Source: Xanthobacteraceae bacterium
Lineage (GTDB): Bacteria > Pseudomonadota > Alphaproteobacteria > Rhizobiales > Xanthobacteraceae
Assembly (NCBI GenBank): GCA_019746135.1
Contig: JAIESI010000032.1
Coordinates: 32,838-96,837, forward strand
Direction: 5' to 3'
DNA length: 64,000 nucleotides
Below are positions 1-8,567 of the stretch, one piece after another (positions within the stretch are counted from its first letter, which is position 1; every line of letters starts with the position of its first letter). Below the pieces are notes generated by a model. The model did no database searches and was not told the DNA's origin. It was given only the letters and a program-made list of their open reading frames with translations. The translations under genes were made by a program, and so were the position numbers.

Positions 1-1796
1 TTGATGCGGATCTCGCGCTCCTCGATGAAGAACGCGATCTTGCGAAACGTCAGCGAAATTCGCTCGGCGAGCCGCCGTGCGCGCTCGGGCACGTCATCAC
101 CGCCGATGACGATGGCGAACTCGTCGCCGCTGAGTCGTGCGACCATGTCGCTCTTCTCGACCACCATGCCGAGGCGCTGGGCGACATCGCAGAGCAGGCG
201 ATCGCCGCTCGCATGGCCGTGGCTGTCGTTGATCTGCTTGAACTTGTCGAGGTCGAGAACCAGCAGCGCGACCTGACGCTGCTGCTGCTTCGCCGCAGCG
301 AGCGCTTTGCGCAGGTGCTCGTAAAGCGCGTAGCGGTTGGCGAGGTCGGTCAACGTGTCGTGCTCGGCGAGATAGCGCACCCGCTCGGCCTCGCGCTTGC
401 GTGCTGAAATGTCGCGCAGCAGGGCGCCGTATTGGTGACCGTCCGTGCCCTCCCAGCGGGAAATTGTCGCCTCGATCGGGAAGACACTTCCGTCCTTGCG
501 GCGGCCATCGAGCTCCAACACCTTGCCGATCGCTTCTGCTTTCCCGAAGTGCAGTTCGGCAATCGAGAACGGCCTGCCGTTCGTTTCCAGAATCCCGGCC
601 AGCGGCTGCCCAAGCATCTCCTCGTCGCGGCAGCCGAACAGCTCACGAGCGCCGGGATTCCAGACCGTCACGAGCCCGCTTCGATCGGTGCAGACGAGCC
701 CGTCGCCGAGCGACATGGCGATCCGCTGGAAGCGTTGCTCGGCGACGCCGCCGAGCAGCGTGCGGAAATCGATTTCGTCGAGCGCAACCGCGACAAGATA
801 GGCAGCGATGGCGATCTGCCACAGCGCGGTCTCAAGGATGACGGCGTATTTCACCTGCAACACGGTCGCGATTGCTTCGGCGGCAACGGCAAATGCCGCC
901 AGGCCCGCGACCCGCGCCGCAACCGAGCGGCGGCGCCACAGCAACGCCATCAGCAGCGCGAGGAGGAGGAGGCCCGCCGCCGCTGCGCCCGGAATCGGCC
1001 GCAGGATGCGATCCTGAATGATCGATTCCGCGGCCAGCAGCTGCAACAGCGGGCCCGGCATGATCTGGCCGTTCGGCACGCTGATGCGGTCGCCGAGCTC
1101 GATGGCCGTGCCGCCGACCAGGACTTTCTTGCCTTTGAGCTTTTGCAGCGCAGCCGGTTCGCCGCGCAGAGCGTCCGCATAGGACACCACGGGGATCGAA
1201 TCGGCGCGGATGCTGAAATCGATCCACAGCGGCGGGGCCGTGGTTTCGTATTTGCCGGCGATCAGCGCTCCGACCGAGGGCACGAACTGGCCGTCCAACG
1301 GCTCACCGAATGGATAGCGCCGCACCAGGCCGTCAGGCTCGACCGCCACGTTGACGAGCGCTGACCAGGACTCCTTTTCGAATTCGGGCCACGGCCGGTT
1401 GATGTGGATCAGCCGCTGGTCGCCGGTCCGGACCCATTGCTTGAAGGTCGGGAGCACCACGGATTTTCCGGCGCGATTGAGCGCGGCGGCAAAGGCTGCG
1501 TCCGACACCGGGTTTGAGGGTGCGCTGAAATCGATGTCGAGCACGATGTCGCTTGCGCCGGCGCGTGTGAGCTGCTCGATCAGCTCGCCGTGGCGTTCGC
1601 GTGGCCAGGGCCACGCGCCCATCTTGTCGATCGACGGCGGATCGATGGCCACCAGCACGGTGGTGGCGCTGGCGTCGCGCGGGAAGGCGATGAAGCGCAG
1701 GTCGGTCAGCGCATTCTGCAAAGACCGGTGACTGCCGATCAGCAGAACCACGGCAATCACGCACGCCACAAGAATATGCGGCCGACTGTCCCTCAC
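1..1796 (-). CDS. CHASE2-PAS-GGDEF membrane diguanylate cyclase (3' end outside window)
   Basis: This gene is absent from the ORF track because it runs off the left edge. Translation of the minus strand gives an N-terminal membrane segment, a periplasmic CHASE2 sensor region (about residues 35-260, with LVAIDPPSIDKMG and WPWPR), a cluster of membrane helices (about 265-345), a PAS domain (about 355-470) and a GGDEF domain with SGDEF near residue 558. The upstream motif is EKSD where a product-inhibition I-site would read RxxD, so feedback by c-di-GMP is probably lost. Family knowledge: such proteins make c-di-GMP from GTP in response to an external signal. I chose GTG at 1796, which follows a G-rich stretch; an in-frame TTG at 1820 lies inside a hairpin. 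It lies directly downstream of the FecR-domain gene, probably in one operon. Confidence 0.85.
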   Translation of the reverse strand, partial: MRDSRPHILVACVIAVVLLIGSHRSLQNALTDLRFIAFPRDASATTVLVAIDPPSIDKMGAWPWPRERHGELIEQLTRAGASDIVLDIDFSAPSNPVSDAAFAAALNRAGKSVVLPTFKQWVRTGDQRLIHINRPWPEFEKESWSALVNVAVEPDGLVRRYPFGEPLDGQFVPSVGALIAGKYETTAPPLWIDFSIRADSIPVVSYADALRGEPAALQKLKGKKVLVGGTAIELGDRISVPNGQIMPGPLLQLLAAESIIQDRILRPIPGAAAAGLLLLALLMALLWRRRSVAARVAGLAAFAVAAEAIATVLQVKYAVILETALWQIAIAAYLVAVALDEIDFRTLLGGVAEQRFQRIAMSLGDGLVCTDRSGLVTVWNPGARELFGCRDEEMLGQPLAGILETNGRPFSIAELHFGKAEAIGKVLELDGRRKDGSVFPIEATISRWEGTDGHQYGALLRDISARKREAERVRYLAEHDTLTDLANRYALYEHLRKALAAAKQQQRQVALLVLDLDKFKQINDSHGHASGDRLLCDVAQRLGMVVEKSDMVARLSGDEFAIVIGGDDVPERARRLAERISLTFRKIAFFIEEREIRI

Positions 1797-1816
1797 GACG
1801 CCCCATGCCCCCGCGC

Positions 1817-1843
1817 TCAATCGCGCGCTACGCGCGCGATTGA
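1817..1843. repeat. 11-bp perfect inverted repeat between the FecR and CHASE2 genes
   Basis: TCAATCGCGCG and its exact reverse complement are separated by five bases. It lies between the FecR-gene stop and the cyclase start. On the minus strand no T-run follows, so partial termination or mRNA stabilisation inside the operon is as likely as true termination. Confidence 0.55.
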
Positions 1844-1853
1844 AGCTTTTCTG

Positions 1854-2795
1854 TTACGCGCGATCGCGCGGATCCTGCGGCTTGTTGCGGCGGCGACGCA
1901 CGGCGATTGCGCCGACAAACACCGTCAACCCAACCGCAAGGGGAATGGCGACGATCGTCATATTGTCCTCGACCTTCCTCTGGCGACCCATGCCGAGCTT
2001 GTCGCCCAGCCAGCCGAGCAAGCCATCGTCCCAGGAGGCGTCGCCGCCGCGATCGGGCTGGCTCCACCGTGTCGCCGCGGCGGCAGGGGCGGAGGCCGTT
2101 CGCTGCTGCGGCAGCTCCTGCGCCGTGGCGGCGGCGGAGCGCGTCACGGGCGGCATGGTGGCGGGGGGCACCGGCGGGGCTTGCGGGCTGCCCAGCTCGA
2201 TCGGGCTCATCGGCCCGGATCCGCTGAGCGCAAGGCCCGGCGTGCCGCGCAGCGAGACGGCCGCCGTCTGGCTCGGATTCACCAGGGCGCGCTGGCCGCT
2301 CTTGTAATCGGTGACCTGCACCTGGCCGCGCAGCACCTCGACACGGCTTCCGGCCTCGTCGACGGTGACGCGGAACTGCGTGCCTTTCACCACGGCGGCG
2401 AGATAGGGCGTTGACACCTCGAAGTGGCGGACGTTCTGCTTCTCAACGTCGAACAACAGCGAGCCCGAGCGCTGCAGCACGGTCGTCAGCCCGCCATTGC
2501 CGGACTTGGCGGCCGGGATCTGCATGACGGAATTCGGCGAGATCATGATGGTCTCGGCGCCGCGCATCAGCAGCACGCGGCCGTTGGCGCCGGTGCGAAC
2601 AGAGGCGCCGGGACTGAGCGCCGTGTCTGCGGAGAGCGCCACGGACTGCGCACCCGGTGCATCGATCCAGACCTCGCCGGACGACTTGCTCACCCGCCAT
2701 GACGCATCCTGCGCCGCTGCGGACGAGACGGACGCGACCACGACAAAAGCGCTCAACAGCAGCGCGCTCGACAATGACTTGATGCTGCTCAACAT
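1854..2795 (-). CDS. FecR-domain periplasmic protein with C-terminal membrane anchor
   Basis: The 313-residue product starts with a clear signal peptide (cleavage expected after SSAAAQ, near residue 29). It continues into a FecR domain (about 30-150, with GEVWIDAP and LSPGASVRTG), then a low-complexity Pro/Ala/Thr linker. It ends with one hydrophobic segment followed by RRRRNKPQDPRDR, so the tail should be cytoplasmic. FecR domains classically sense in the periplasm with TonB receptors and ECF sigma factors; none is present here. In many proteobacteria this domain is instead paired with CHASE2 cyclases, which fits the gene directly downstream. I infer an envelope sensory partner of that cyclase. 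Confidence 0.85.
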   Translation of the reverse strand: MLSSIKSLSSALLLSAFVVVASVSSAAAQDASWRVSKSSGEVWIDAPGAQSVALSADTALSPGASVRTGANGRVLLMRGAETIMISPNSVMQIPAAKSGNGGLTTVLQRSGSLLFDVEKQNVRHFEVSTPYLAAVVKGTQFRVTVDEAGSRVEVLRGQVQVTDYKSGQRALVNPSQTAAVSLRGTPGLALSGSGPMSPIELGSPQAPPVPPATMPPVTRSAAATAQELPQQRTASAPAAAATRWSQPDRGGDASWDDGLLGWLGDKLGMGRQRKVEDNMTIVAIPLAVGLTVFVGAIAVRRRRNKPQDPRDRA

Positions 2796-3109
2796 CGGAC
2801 GTCCTCACCGGCTGGCAATTGGCAATTGAGGAGCGGCTACGGTCCCGCCACCGCCGGGAGGCTAGGCGAAATCATTCAACATTTGATTATTGGTGATCTG
2901 CCTCAGACTTTGAGCGTTGTTAATCATGGCAATTCCGACCTGTCCCGATCTGCGTCACCGGCGATCGATCACGCGACCTTGGTAGCCGCGGGTTAACCAG
3001 CAACAGGACCGCCGTGCGCCGGCGTGCAGACTTTACGCGTCATTTTTGACTCCCGGCCAACCTGGCGCCTTGCAGCCTGACTTGGCGCGCGTCGAAACGG
3101 GACAAGGGC
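2796..3109. other. Divergent intergenic region between FecR-domain and PilZ genes
   Basis: About 314 bases with a locally AT-rich core (around 2865-2930, for example ATTCAACATTTGATTATTGG). It should hold promoters for both flanking genes. I see no ORF, RNA gene or clear operator. Confidence 0.5.
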
Positions 3110-3421
3110 ATGAAAGATCGCCGCACCACCTGGCGAATGGTTCCGACCGGCTACGAGGCTCGTGTCGTCGACAGCGACGGCAAGCAGGCATCTGTGCGGA
3201 TTGCCGACATCTCCGAGCGCGGTGCGAAACTCGTTCTCTCATCGCCGGAAAATCTGACCCAGGAGTTCACGCTGCTCCTGTCCCCGGACGGATTCATTCA
3301 ACGCCGGTGCAGGAGCGCGTGGCGATCGGGCGATCAGATCGGCGTCGAGTTCACGGAAATCACGCACGACGAGCGCCTGTATTCCGAGGTGGACCATCTG
3401 AAGATTGCACTGACCCGCTAG
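3110..3421 (+). CDS. Single-domain PilZ protein (c-di-GMP receptor)
   Basis: The 103-residue protein shows both parts of the PilZ c-di-GMP site: RxxxR at the N-terminus (R5-TTW-R9) and DxSxxG (DISERG) about 25 residues later. The rest matches the small beta-barrel (RCRSAWRSGDQIGVEF). It has no signal peptide or membrane helix, so it is a cytosolic receptor. It lies head-to-head with the FecR-cyclase operon, suggesting local c-di-GMP signalling. Which process it controls cannot be read from sequence. Confidence 0.85.
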   Translation: MKDRRTTWRMVPTGYEARVVDSDGKQASVRIADISERGAKLVLSSPENLTQEFTLLLSPDGFIQRRCRSAWRSGDQIGVEFTEITHDERLYSEVDHLKIALTR

Positions 3422-3454
3422 AAAATCGATAGCGGCGCGGCGCGCGTGTGCGTC

Positions 3455-4018
3455 TCAAAACGGCTGCGTGATGCCGTCGAGCGGCGCGTCGCAGTTGACG
3501 AGATCGACCCGCTTCCAGGCGATGCGGACCGCGCCGTCCAGTTGCACCAGCCGGTGCCAGGCCGTTCCGGCGAACAGCCGCTGCTGCTCGCGCCGGTATT
3601 CGATCATCACGAACTTGGAGCGCACCGTCGCGGCGCGGCCCTCGGCGTCCTCGATGGTGACGTTGGCGACCGTGCGGCTGGTGCGCGAGCGCGGCTCCTG
3701 CGAATACATCCGCGGGCTCGCCAGCCGCCGGATGCGCGTCTCCAGCAGCCGCCGGTCGTCGTAGATCAGCGACACCGTCTCGTGCGGGTTCGCCTGGTTC
3801 GGCTCGCTCGGCACCCAGTACCAGCCGTCGGCGGTGAACAGCGCGAGCCAGTCGTCGAACTTCGCCTCGTCGAGGAGCCGCGCCTCGTGCATCAGGAACT
3901 GCTCGCAGCGGTGGATGTCGAGCGCCATCTCGGCGCGCGCTGAGCGGCCGCGCAGCGGCGTCACGCGCCGCCGGCTCGGTGCCGCGATCCGCGGACGGGG
4001 CGTTTTCTTTTTCGCCAT
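3455..4018 (-). CDS. Aromatic-ring-hydroxylating dioxygenase, beta (small) subunit
   Basis: The 187-residue protein belongs to the SnoaL/NTF2-like fold of Rieske oxygenase small subunits (EARLLDEAKFDDWLALFTADGWYWVP, then the RLLETRI and YSQEPRSRTSR segments typical of the family). It has a structural rather than catalytic role in the alpha3beta3 oxygenase. The ORF track starts at 4228, but the first 70 residues there are out-of-frame alpha-subunit sequence. The ATG at 4018 (MAKKK) lies 17 bases after the alpha-subunit stop and is the likely start. Confidence 0.88.
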   Translation of the reverse strand: MAKKKTPRPRIAAPSRRRVTPLRGRSARAEMALDIHRCEQFLMHEARLLDEAKFDDWLALFTADGWYWVPSEPNQANPHETVSLIYDDRRLLETRIRRLASPRMYSQEPRSRTSRTVANVTIEDAEGRAATVRSKFVMIEYRREQQRLFAGTAWHRLVQLDGAVRIAWKRVDLVNCDAPLDGITQPF

Positions 4019-4035
4019 TTGCCGGGCCGGTTGGG

Positions 4036-5403
4036 TTACGAGGCGGCGCGCGCCGCGCGGGCGCCGTCCTGAGCGCCGACTTGAGCGCCGACTTGGCCGT
4101 TGTTCATGTAGCCCTGCCAGGCCTCGAGCATGTTGCGGATATAGACTTCGCTGGTCGAGTTGACGCCCTTGCGGCCGCCATGCGCGTCGGGCTGATCGCT
4201 CCGGTAGCCGCGGCCGACCTGCAGCCACTGCGCGCCTTCGCTGGAGAGGCCGAGATCGATGCGGTTGTAGATTTCCAGATCGTCGGTCAGCACCAGCGAG
4301 CCGGTGCCGTTGACGATGTTGGCAAAGGCGATGGTGTTGCGGAACATCTGCTCCGGGGCGCCCTTGAGACGGAAATTGTAGGTGTGCACCACGGTGCGGT
4401 TCACCGCGATCGGGTGCACCACGCGCAGTTGCTGGAACTGGCTCATCAGCGACACGTTCGGGTAGATGTTGGAGTTCCAGCGGCGCACCTCGAGGATGCG
4501 CCTGGCTTCCTCCTTGCCCTTCTTCTTCTCGAGCGCCGCGATATAGTCACGGAACACCGGATCTTTCAGCGCCGCGATGAGCTTCGAGTCGTCGTGATAG
4601 TCGCCGAGATAGCTGTGGCCGTTTGGATAGGTCCAGATGCCGACCTGTGATTCCCAGAAGCTGTAGGGCGCGCCGTTCTGGCGCATCTGGCGGATCGCGA
4701 TCTCGCCGGTGCCGTCCGAATAGACATCGTCCGATTGCGCCTGCGAGGCCTCGATCGACGAGCGGTGGGTGAAGATCGGATGCGCCGCGTCGCAGAGGTT
4801 CTCGAAATAGATCTTCCAGTTGGCGTCGTAGGCATGCTTGAACACGCCGCCGGCCGCCTCGATCTCGCCGTCCGGCGCGCGGTCCACCATGTCGTCGAGC
4901 GATGTCGCGATGTGGCCGAGCGACTCTTCGAGCGCCGGTCCGTCGGCTGTGTCGCTTGCGAACACGAAGCCGCGGTAGCTCCGCACGCGCTTGACCGGCA
5001 GCATCGCCACGCGCGGGTCCTTGGCGTCGAAATCCTGCGGGTATCCGTGGTTGAGCGGTACGCCCTTGATGCGGCCGTCGAGATGGTAGGTCCAGCCGTG
5101 ATAGCAGCAGGTGAACTCCGGCGCGTTGCCCTTGTCGGTCGCCACCACCATCGCGCCGCGATGGGCGCACTGGTTGTGGATCACGCGGACCTTGCCGTCC
5201 TCGTCGCGCACCATGACGACCGGACGGCGGCCCATCTGCGTCGCGAAATAGTCGCCGGGATTTTTGATCTGGCTCTCATGGCCGATGTAAATCCACGCCT
5301 TGCCGAAGATGTGCGCCATCTCCAGCTCGAAGATCCCCGGATCGGTGTAGATGCTCCGATGAACGCGGCCGGGCCTGAAAAAGCTCGAAAAGTCCTGGCT
5401 CAT
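4036..5403 (-). CDS. Rieske [2Fe-2S] aromatic-ring-hydroxylating dioxygenase, alpha subunit
   Basis: The 455-residue protein has the Rieske cluster motif C79-x-H81-x17-C99-xx-H102 and the mononuclear iron site N-L-x-D205-xx-H208-xxxx-H213, with the same spacing as well-studied naphthalene and benzoate dioxygenases. Family knowledge: it inserts O2 into an aromatic ring using electrons from a reductase. The start is ATG at 5403 (MSQDF); the longer track ORF adds 18 residues without family similarity. The beta subunit follows 17 bases later and an FAD monooxygenase lies upstream. No ferredoxin or reductase gene is in the cluster, so electrons must come from elsewhere. The substrate is unknown. 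Confidence 0.92.
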   Translation of the reverse strand: MSQDFSSFFRPGRVHRSIYTDPGIFELEMAHIFGKAWIYIGHESQIKNPGDYFATQMGRRPVVMVRDEDGKVRVIHNQCAHRGAMVVATDKGNAPEFTCCYHGWTYHLDGRIKGVPLNHGYPQDFDAKDPRVAMLPVKRVRSYRGFVFASDTADGPALEESLGHIATSLDDMVDRAPDGEIEAAGGVFKHAYDANWKIYFENLCDAAHPIFTHRSSIEASQAQSDDVYSDGTGEIAIRQMRQNGAPYSFWESQVGIWTYPNGHSYLGDYHDDSKLIAALKDPVFRDYIAALEKKKGKEEARRILEVRRWNSNIYPNVSLMSQFQQLRVVHPIAVNRTVVHTYNFRLKGAPEQMFRNTIAFANIVNGTGSLVLTDDLEIYNRIDLGLSSEGAQWLQVGRGYRSDQPDAHGGRKGVNSTSEVYIRNMLEAWQGYMNNGQVGAQVGAQDGARAARAAS

Positions 5404-5533
5404 GCGGCAAGCGTAACGCAGCGAAACGAGCGGGACAACCGGTCCGGGCGCGTGCATCCGGACCGCCTGGTGCGTCCGTTTTCGCCGTTGTTCGCAATTG
5501 AGAATAACGGCGCGGCCGGTGCCGGAATTGCTG

Positions 5534-6718
5534 CTATCCCAGCTCCTGCGCCCGGGCGAGGCTCGCGATCATCGACACGCGCATAAGGTAATCGCGGGTG
5601 CGCGCCGGGTCGGCGGCGATGGCGCGCAGGCTTGCGCCGAACTCGTCGCCCTCGGACTCCAGGTTCTTCTTGTTCTGGATCGTGTACTTCTGGATGTATT
5701 CGAGCGTCACGAGGCGCCGCTGTGTGTCGTAGCGGTCGAGATCGGCCTCGGCCGCCTTGCCATGCCACACCGGCGCAAGCCGCGCCGCGAGGTTGACGGC
5801 ATCGTGGATGCCGCCGTTCATGCCCATGCCGCCGAGCGGATTGTTGATGTGGGCGGCGTCGCCGACCAGGAATGCCCGGCCGAGCTTGAAGGTCTTGGCC
5901 ACGCGCTGGTGCACCTTGTAGAGCGTGGTGTGCGCGATCTCATAGTTCGAGATGCCTGGCACCACGCCGGCCATCAGCGACTGGGCAAATTCCTCGGTCT
6001 GCACCCGCTCGTCGCTCGCGTCCTCGTTGACCAGGAACATCGCCCGCCACAGGCCGGGAATCTGCAGCAGGAAATACCAGCGTTGCGGATCGGCGACGTA
6101 GCTCACCGATGACAGGCCGGGAATGACGCTGAAGAAATCGAACGGCGTCGAGACCACCAGCAGCCGGTCCGGCCAGGTGAAGCCGTCGAACTCGATACCG
6201 AACGCGCGCCGCACCGTGCTGCTCGCGCCGTCCGCGCCGATCAGATAGCGGCCGCGGCGGGTCTCGCGCTGCCCGCCGCGCGCGATCGTGACGTCGACGC
6301 CGGACGCGTCCTGAGACGCACCCACGACCTCGCAGCCGAACTCCAGGGCAAAGTTCGGATGGTCGCGCATCTCCTCATAGAGAATGCGCGTGAGCTTCGA
6401 CTGCTCGCTCTGCACCCGGTAGGGATGCTTCGTCGTGTCCGCGATGGCGGAAAAATTGAACTCCGCCAGGAGCCCATGCTTCTTGGTCCGATACTGGAAG
6501 GTCGGGCAGATCAACCCTTGTGCGATCAGCGGCTTCGCGGCGCCAAGCTCGTCCAGCATGTCGAGCGTCGGCGGATGAAACGTCGAGGCGCGCGATTCCG
6601 TCGAAAGGTCGGCGCCTTCCTCGAACACCGTCACCGGCACGCCGGCGCGGGCGAGATGTGCGCCGGCCACGAGGCCCACAGGCCCCGCGCCGGCAATCAG
6701 AACGCGTTCGTTGCTCAA
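5534..6718 (-). CDS. FAD-dependent aromatic monooxygenase (PHBH family)
   Basis: The 394-residue protein starts with an FAD-binding Rossmann motif (VLIAGAGPVGLVAG). It contains the DG motif (YLIGADGASSTVRRAFG) and the ribityl-binding GDAAH motif followed by PLGGMGMNGGIHDAVNL. These are the three signatures of group A flavin monooxygenases such as p-hydroxybenzoate hydroxylase. They use NAD(P)H and O2 to hydroxylate phenolic rings. It lies between a Bug binding protein and the Rieske oxygenase on the same strand, consistent with a downstream ring-hydroxylation step. The length is normal for the compact form of the family. Substrate not determined. Confidence 0.88.
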   Translation of the reverse strand: MSNERVLIAGAGPVGLVAGAHLARAGVPVTVFEEGADLSTESRASTFHPPTLDMLDELGAAKPLIAQGLICPTFQYRTKKHGLLAEFNFSAIADTTKHPYRVQSEQSKLTRILYEEMRDHPNFALEFGCEVVGASQDASGVDVTIARGGQRETRRGRYLIGADGASSTVRRAFGIEFDGFTWPDRLLVVSTPFDFFSVIPGLSSVSYVADPQRWYFLLQIPGLWRAMFLVNEDASDERVQTEEFAQSLMAGVVPGISNYEIAHTTLYKVHQRVAKTFKLGRAFLVGDAAHINNPLGGMGMNGGIHDAVNLAARLAPVWHGKAAEADLDRYDTQRRLVTLEYIQKYTIQNKKNLESEGDEFGASLRAIAADPARTRDYLMRVSMIASLARAQELG

Positions 6719-6745
6719 GTTATACCCGGTCCAACGACACCAAGC

Positions 6746-7735
6746 CTAGTCGATCTTGTCGATGCCGGCCTTGCTGATGATGTCGCGATACTTGACGATC
6801 TCGTCGGCGTGAAACTTCTTCGCCTGGTCGAGCCCCATCGCCATCACCTCCGCGCCGGCCTTCTCGAAGCCCGCCTTGACCTGCGGGTCGTTGAGCGCGG
6901 CCTGGAGCTCCTTGTTGAGCCGCTCGAGGATCGGCTTCGGCGTGCCGCCCGGGGCGAGCAGCGCGAACCAGCCGTTGACCTTGTATTGCGGCAGCCCGGC
7001 CTCGGTCGTGGTCGGTGTGTCGGGGAGGGTAGGGATCCGCCTGTCGCCCGCGACCGCGAGCGGGATCGCGCCCTTGGCCTGCAACGGTCCGGCGATGTTC
7101 GGATACCACTGGAAGCCGAGCGGCACGGTGCCGGCGATCAGGTCCGGACCGTACTGGGCGATGTTGCGGTAGGGCACGTGAGTCATCTTCACGCCGGTCA
7201 CCTGGGCGAAGTACTCGCCGGACAGATGCTGCGAGCTGCCGATGCCGACCGAGCCGTAGTTGAGGCCGGGGTTCTTCTTGGCGTGCTCGATCAGGTCCTT
7301 CAGCGTCGTGATGTTCAGCGCCTTGCTCGCGGCCACCACGATGGTGAAGCCGGCGAACGGCGAGATCATCTCCAGATCCTTCAGGGGGTCGTAGCCGAGC
7401 GATTTGTAGAGCGCGAGGTTGGCCGCGACCGGTCCCGAGCCGCCGCCGATCAGCGTATAGCCGTCCGGCGCGGAGCGCGCGCCCTGCAGCGTGCCGGAGT
7501 TGCCGCCGGCACCCGGCCGGTTCTCGACGATGATCGGCTGGCCCATGTTCTTCGACATCTTGTCGAACATGATGCGGCTCACCACGTCGCTGGCGCTGCC
7601 GCCGGCGAACGGAATGACCACGGTGATCGCCCGCGTTGGATATTGCTGCGCCTCGGCCGCGCAGCCGAACACCGCGGTGAACGCGAGCGCCGCGGTTAAG
7701 TTCTTCGCCCACATGTTGAGGTTCCCGGTCTTCAT
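6746..7735 (-). CDS. Bug-family (TctC) periplasmic substrate-binding protein
   Basis: The 329-residue precursor has a signal peptide ending near EAQQYP and the hallmark Bug motifs: ITVVIPFAGGSASDVVSR, VENRPGAGGNSG, YGSVGIGSSQHLSGE and VPYRN. Bug proteins bind carboxylates (aromatic, dicarboxylic, tricarboxylic) for TctAB carriers or for sensing. No TctA or TctB gene is present, which is common for orphan Bug proteins. I chose ATG at 7735 (MKTGN); another in-frame ATG lies at 7714. The 498-residue track ORF begins in shadow sequence of the next gene. Its place among ring-oxidising genes suggests an aromatic acid ligand. Confidence 0.9.
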   Translation of the reverse strand: MKTGNLNMWAKNLTAALAFTAVFGCAAEAQQYPTRAITVVIPFAGGSASDVVSRIMFDKMSKNMGQPIIVENRPGAGGNSGTLQGARSAPDGYTLIGGGSGPVAANLALYKSLGYDPLKDLEMISPFAGFTIVVAASKALNITTLKDLIEHAKKNPGLNYGSVGIGSSQHLSGEYFAQVTGVKMTHVPYRNIAQYGPDLIAGTVPLGFQWYPNIAGPLQAKGAIPLAVAGDRRIPTLPDTPTTTEAGLPQYKVNGWFALLAPGGTPKPILERLNKELQAALNDPQVKAGFEKAGAEVMAMGLDQAKKFHADEIVKYRDIISKAGIDKID

Positions 7736-7760
7736 TTTTTTTGCCTTTCGAATGATCGCT

Positions 7761-8567
7761 TTACGAACCTTTGAATTTCGCCGGACGCTTGGCGTGGAAT
7801 GCCTCCACGCCCTCCTTGAAGTCGTCCGACTGCCGCAGCCGGCTGTAGCAATGCCCCTCAAGCTCGATCGCCGTGGTGAGCATAGCATCCTCGGTGTCGT
7901 TGAGGAGCTTCTTCGCGGTGCGCTGGGCGAGCGGCGAGAAGGCGCGAAGCTCCTCCACCAGCGCGTCGGTGGCGGATTCGAGGCGGTTGTCCGGCACGCA
8001 TTCGGTGGCGATGCCCCAGTCATAGGCCTGTTTGGCCGCGATGCGGCGCGAGCGCATGACGATATCCTTGGTGCGGGTGATGCCGACGATCTTCTGCAGG
8101 CGGGCCGAGCCGCCGGAGCCGGGGATCTGTCCGAGCTTCTGCTCGGGCAGGGCATAGAGGCCGGTCTCCGAGACGAGGCGGAAGTCGCAGGCGAGCGAAA
8201 TCTCGAAGCCCACGCCGAAGCAGAAGCCGCGGTTGGCGGCAATGACCGGTTTGGAGCAGCGCGCCGGCGCGGCGATGTTCCAGGCGAGCTTGGAGACGGT
8301 TTCCGGCGTCGCCTCCATGAAGCCCTTGATGTTGCCGCCCGATGAAAAATGCTCGCCGGCTGCGCGCAGCACGATCACCCGCACGCGGGCGTCCTCGTCG
8401 AGCAGCTCGAAGGCGAGCCGGAGCTGGTCGCGCTGCGGCATCGAGATGACGTTGAGCGGCGGCCGGTCGAGAATCACGTCGGCGCGCTCGTGCGCCTCGT
8501 CGATCTCGACGCGGAAGCCGTCGGGCGACTTCATGCGGATGTCCTGGAAGACGATCGTCGAACTCAT
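7761..8567 (-). CDS. Enoyl-CoA hydratase/isomerase (crotonase) family protein
   Basis: The 268-residue protein shows both oxyanion-hole segments (HFSSGGNIKGF and GFCFGVGFEISLACDFRL). The two acidic residues used for hydration are retained (E122 and E142, in LPEQKLGQIPGSGG). It probably hydrates or rearranges an enoyl-CoA or dienoyl-CoA made from the product of the ligase gene just upstream. Its ATG overlaps the ligase stop by four bases (ATGA), showing translational coupling. Similar proteins act in benzoyl-CoA-type dearomatisation as well as beta-oxidation, so the substrate is left open. Confidence 0.88.
   Translation of the reverse strand: MSSTIVFQDIRMKSPDGFRVEIDEAHERADVILDRPPLNVISMPQRDQLRLAFELLDEDARVRVIVLRAAGEHFSSGGNIKGFMEATPETVSKLAWNIAAPARCSKPVIAANRGFCFGVGFEISLACDFRLVSETGLYALPEQKLGQIPGSGGSARLQKIVGITRTKDIVMRSRRIAAKQAYDWGIATECVPDNRLESATDALVEELRAFSPLAQRTAKKLLNDTEDAMLTTAIELEGHCYSRLRQSDDFKEGVEAFHAKRPAKFKGS

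Noticed and set aside
432-1364. Plus-strand ORFs of 118-310 residues opposite the cyclase gene
   Set aside because: They are His/Arg/Asp-rich antisense shadows of a high-GC gene; the minus strand encodes recognisable CHASE2, PAS and GGDEF domains.
4735-7699. Plus-strand ORFs of up to 446 residues opposite the dioxygenase, monooxygenase and Bug genes
   Set aside because: They have no domain and show antisense-type composition; the opposite strand encodes clear families.
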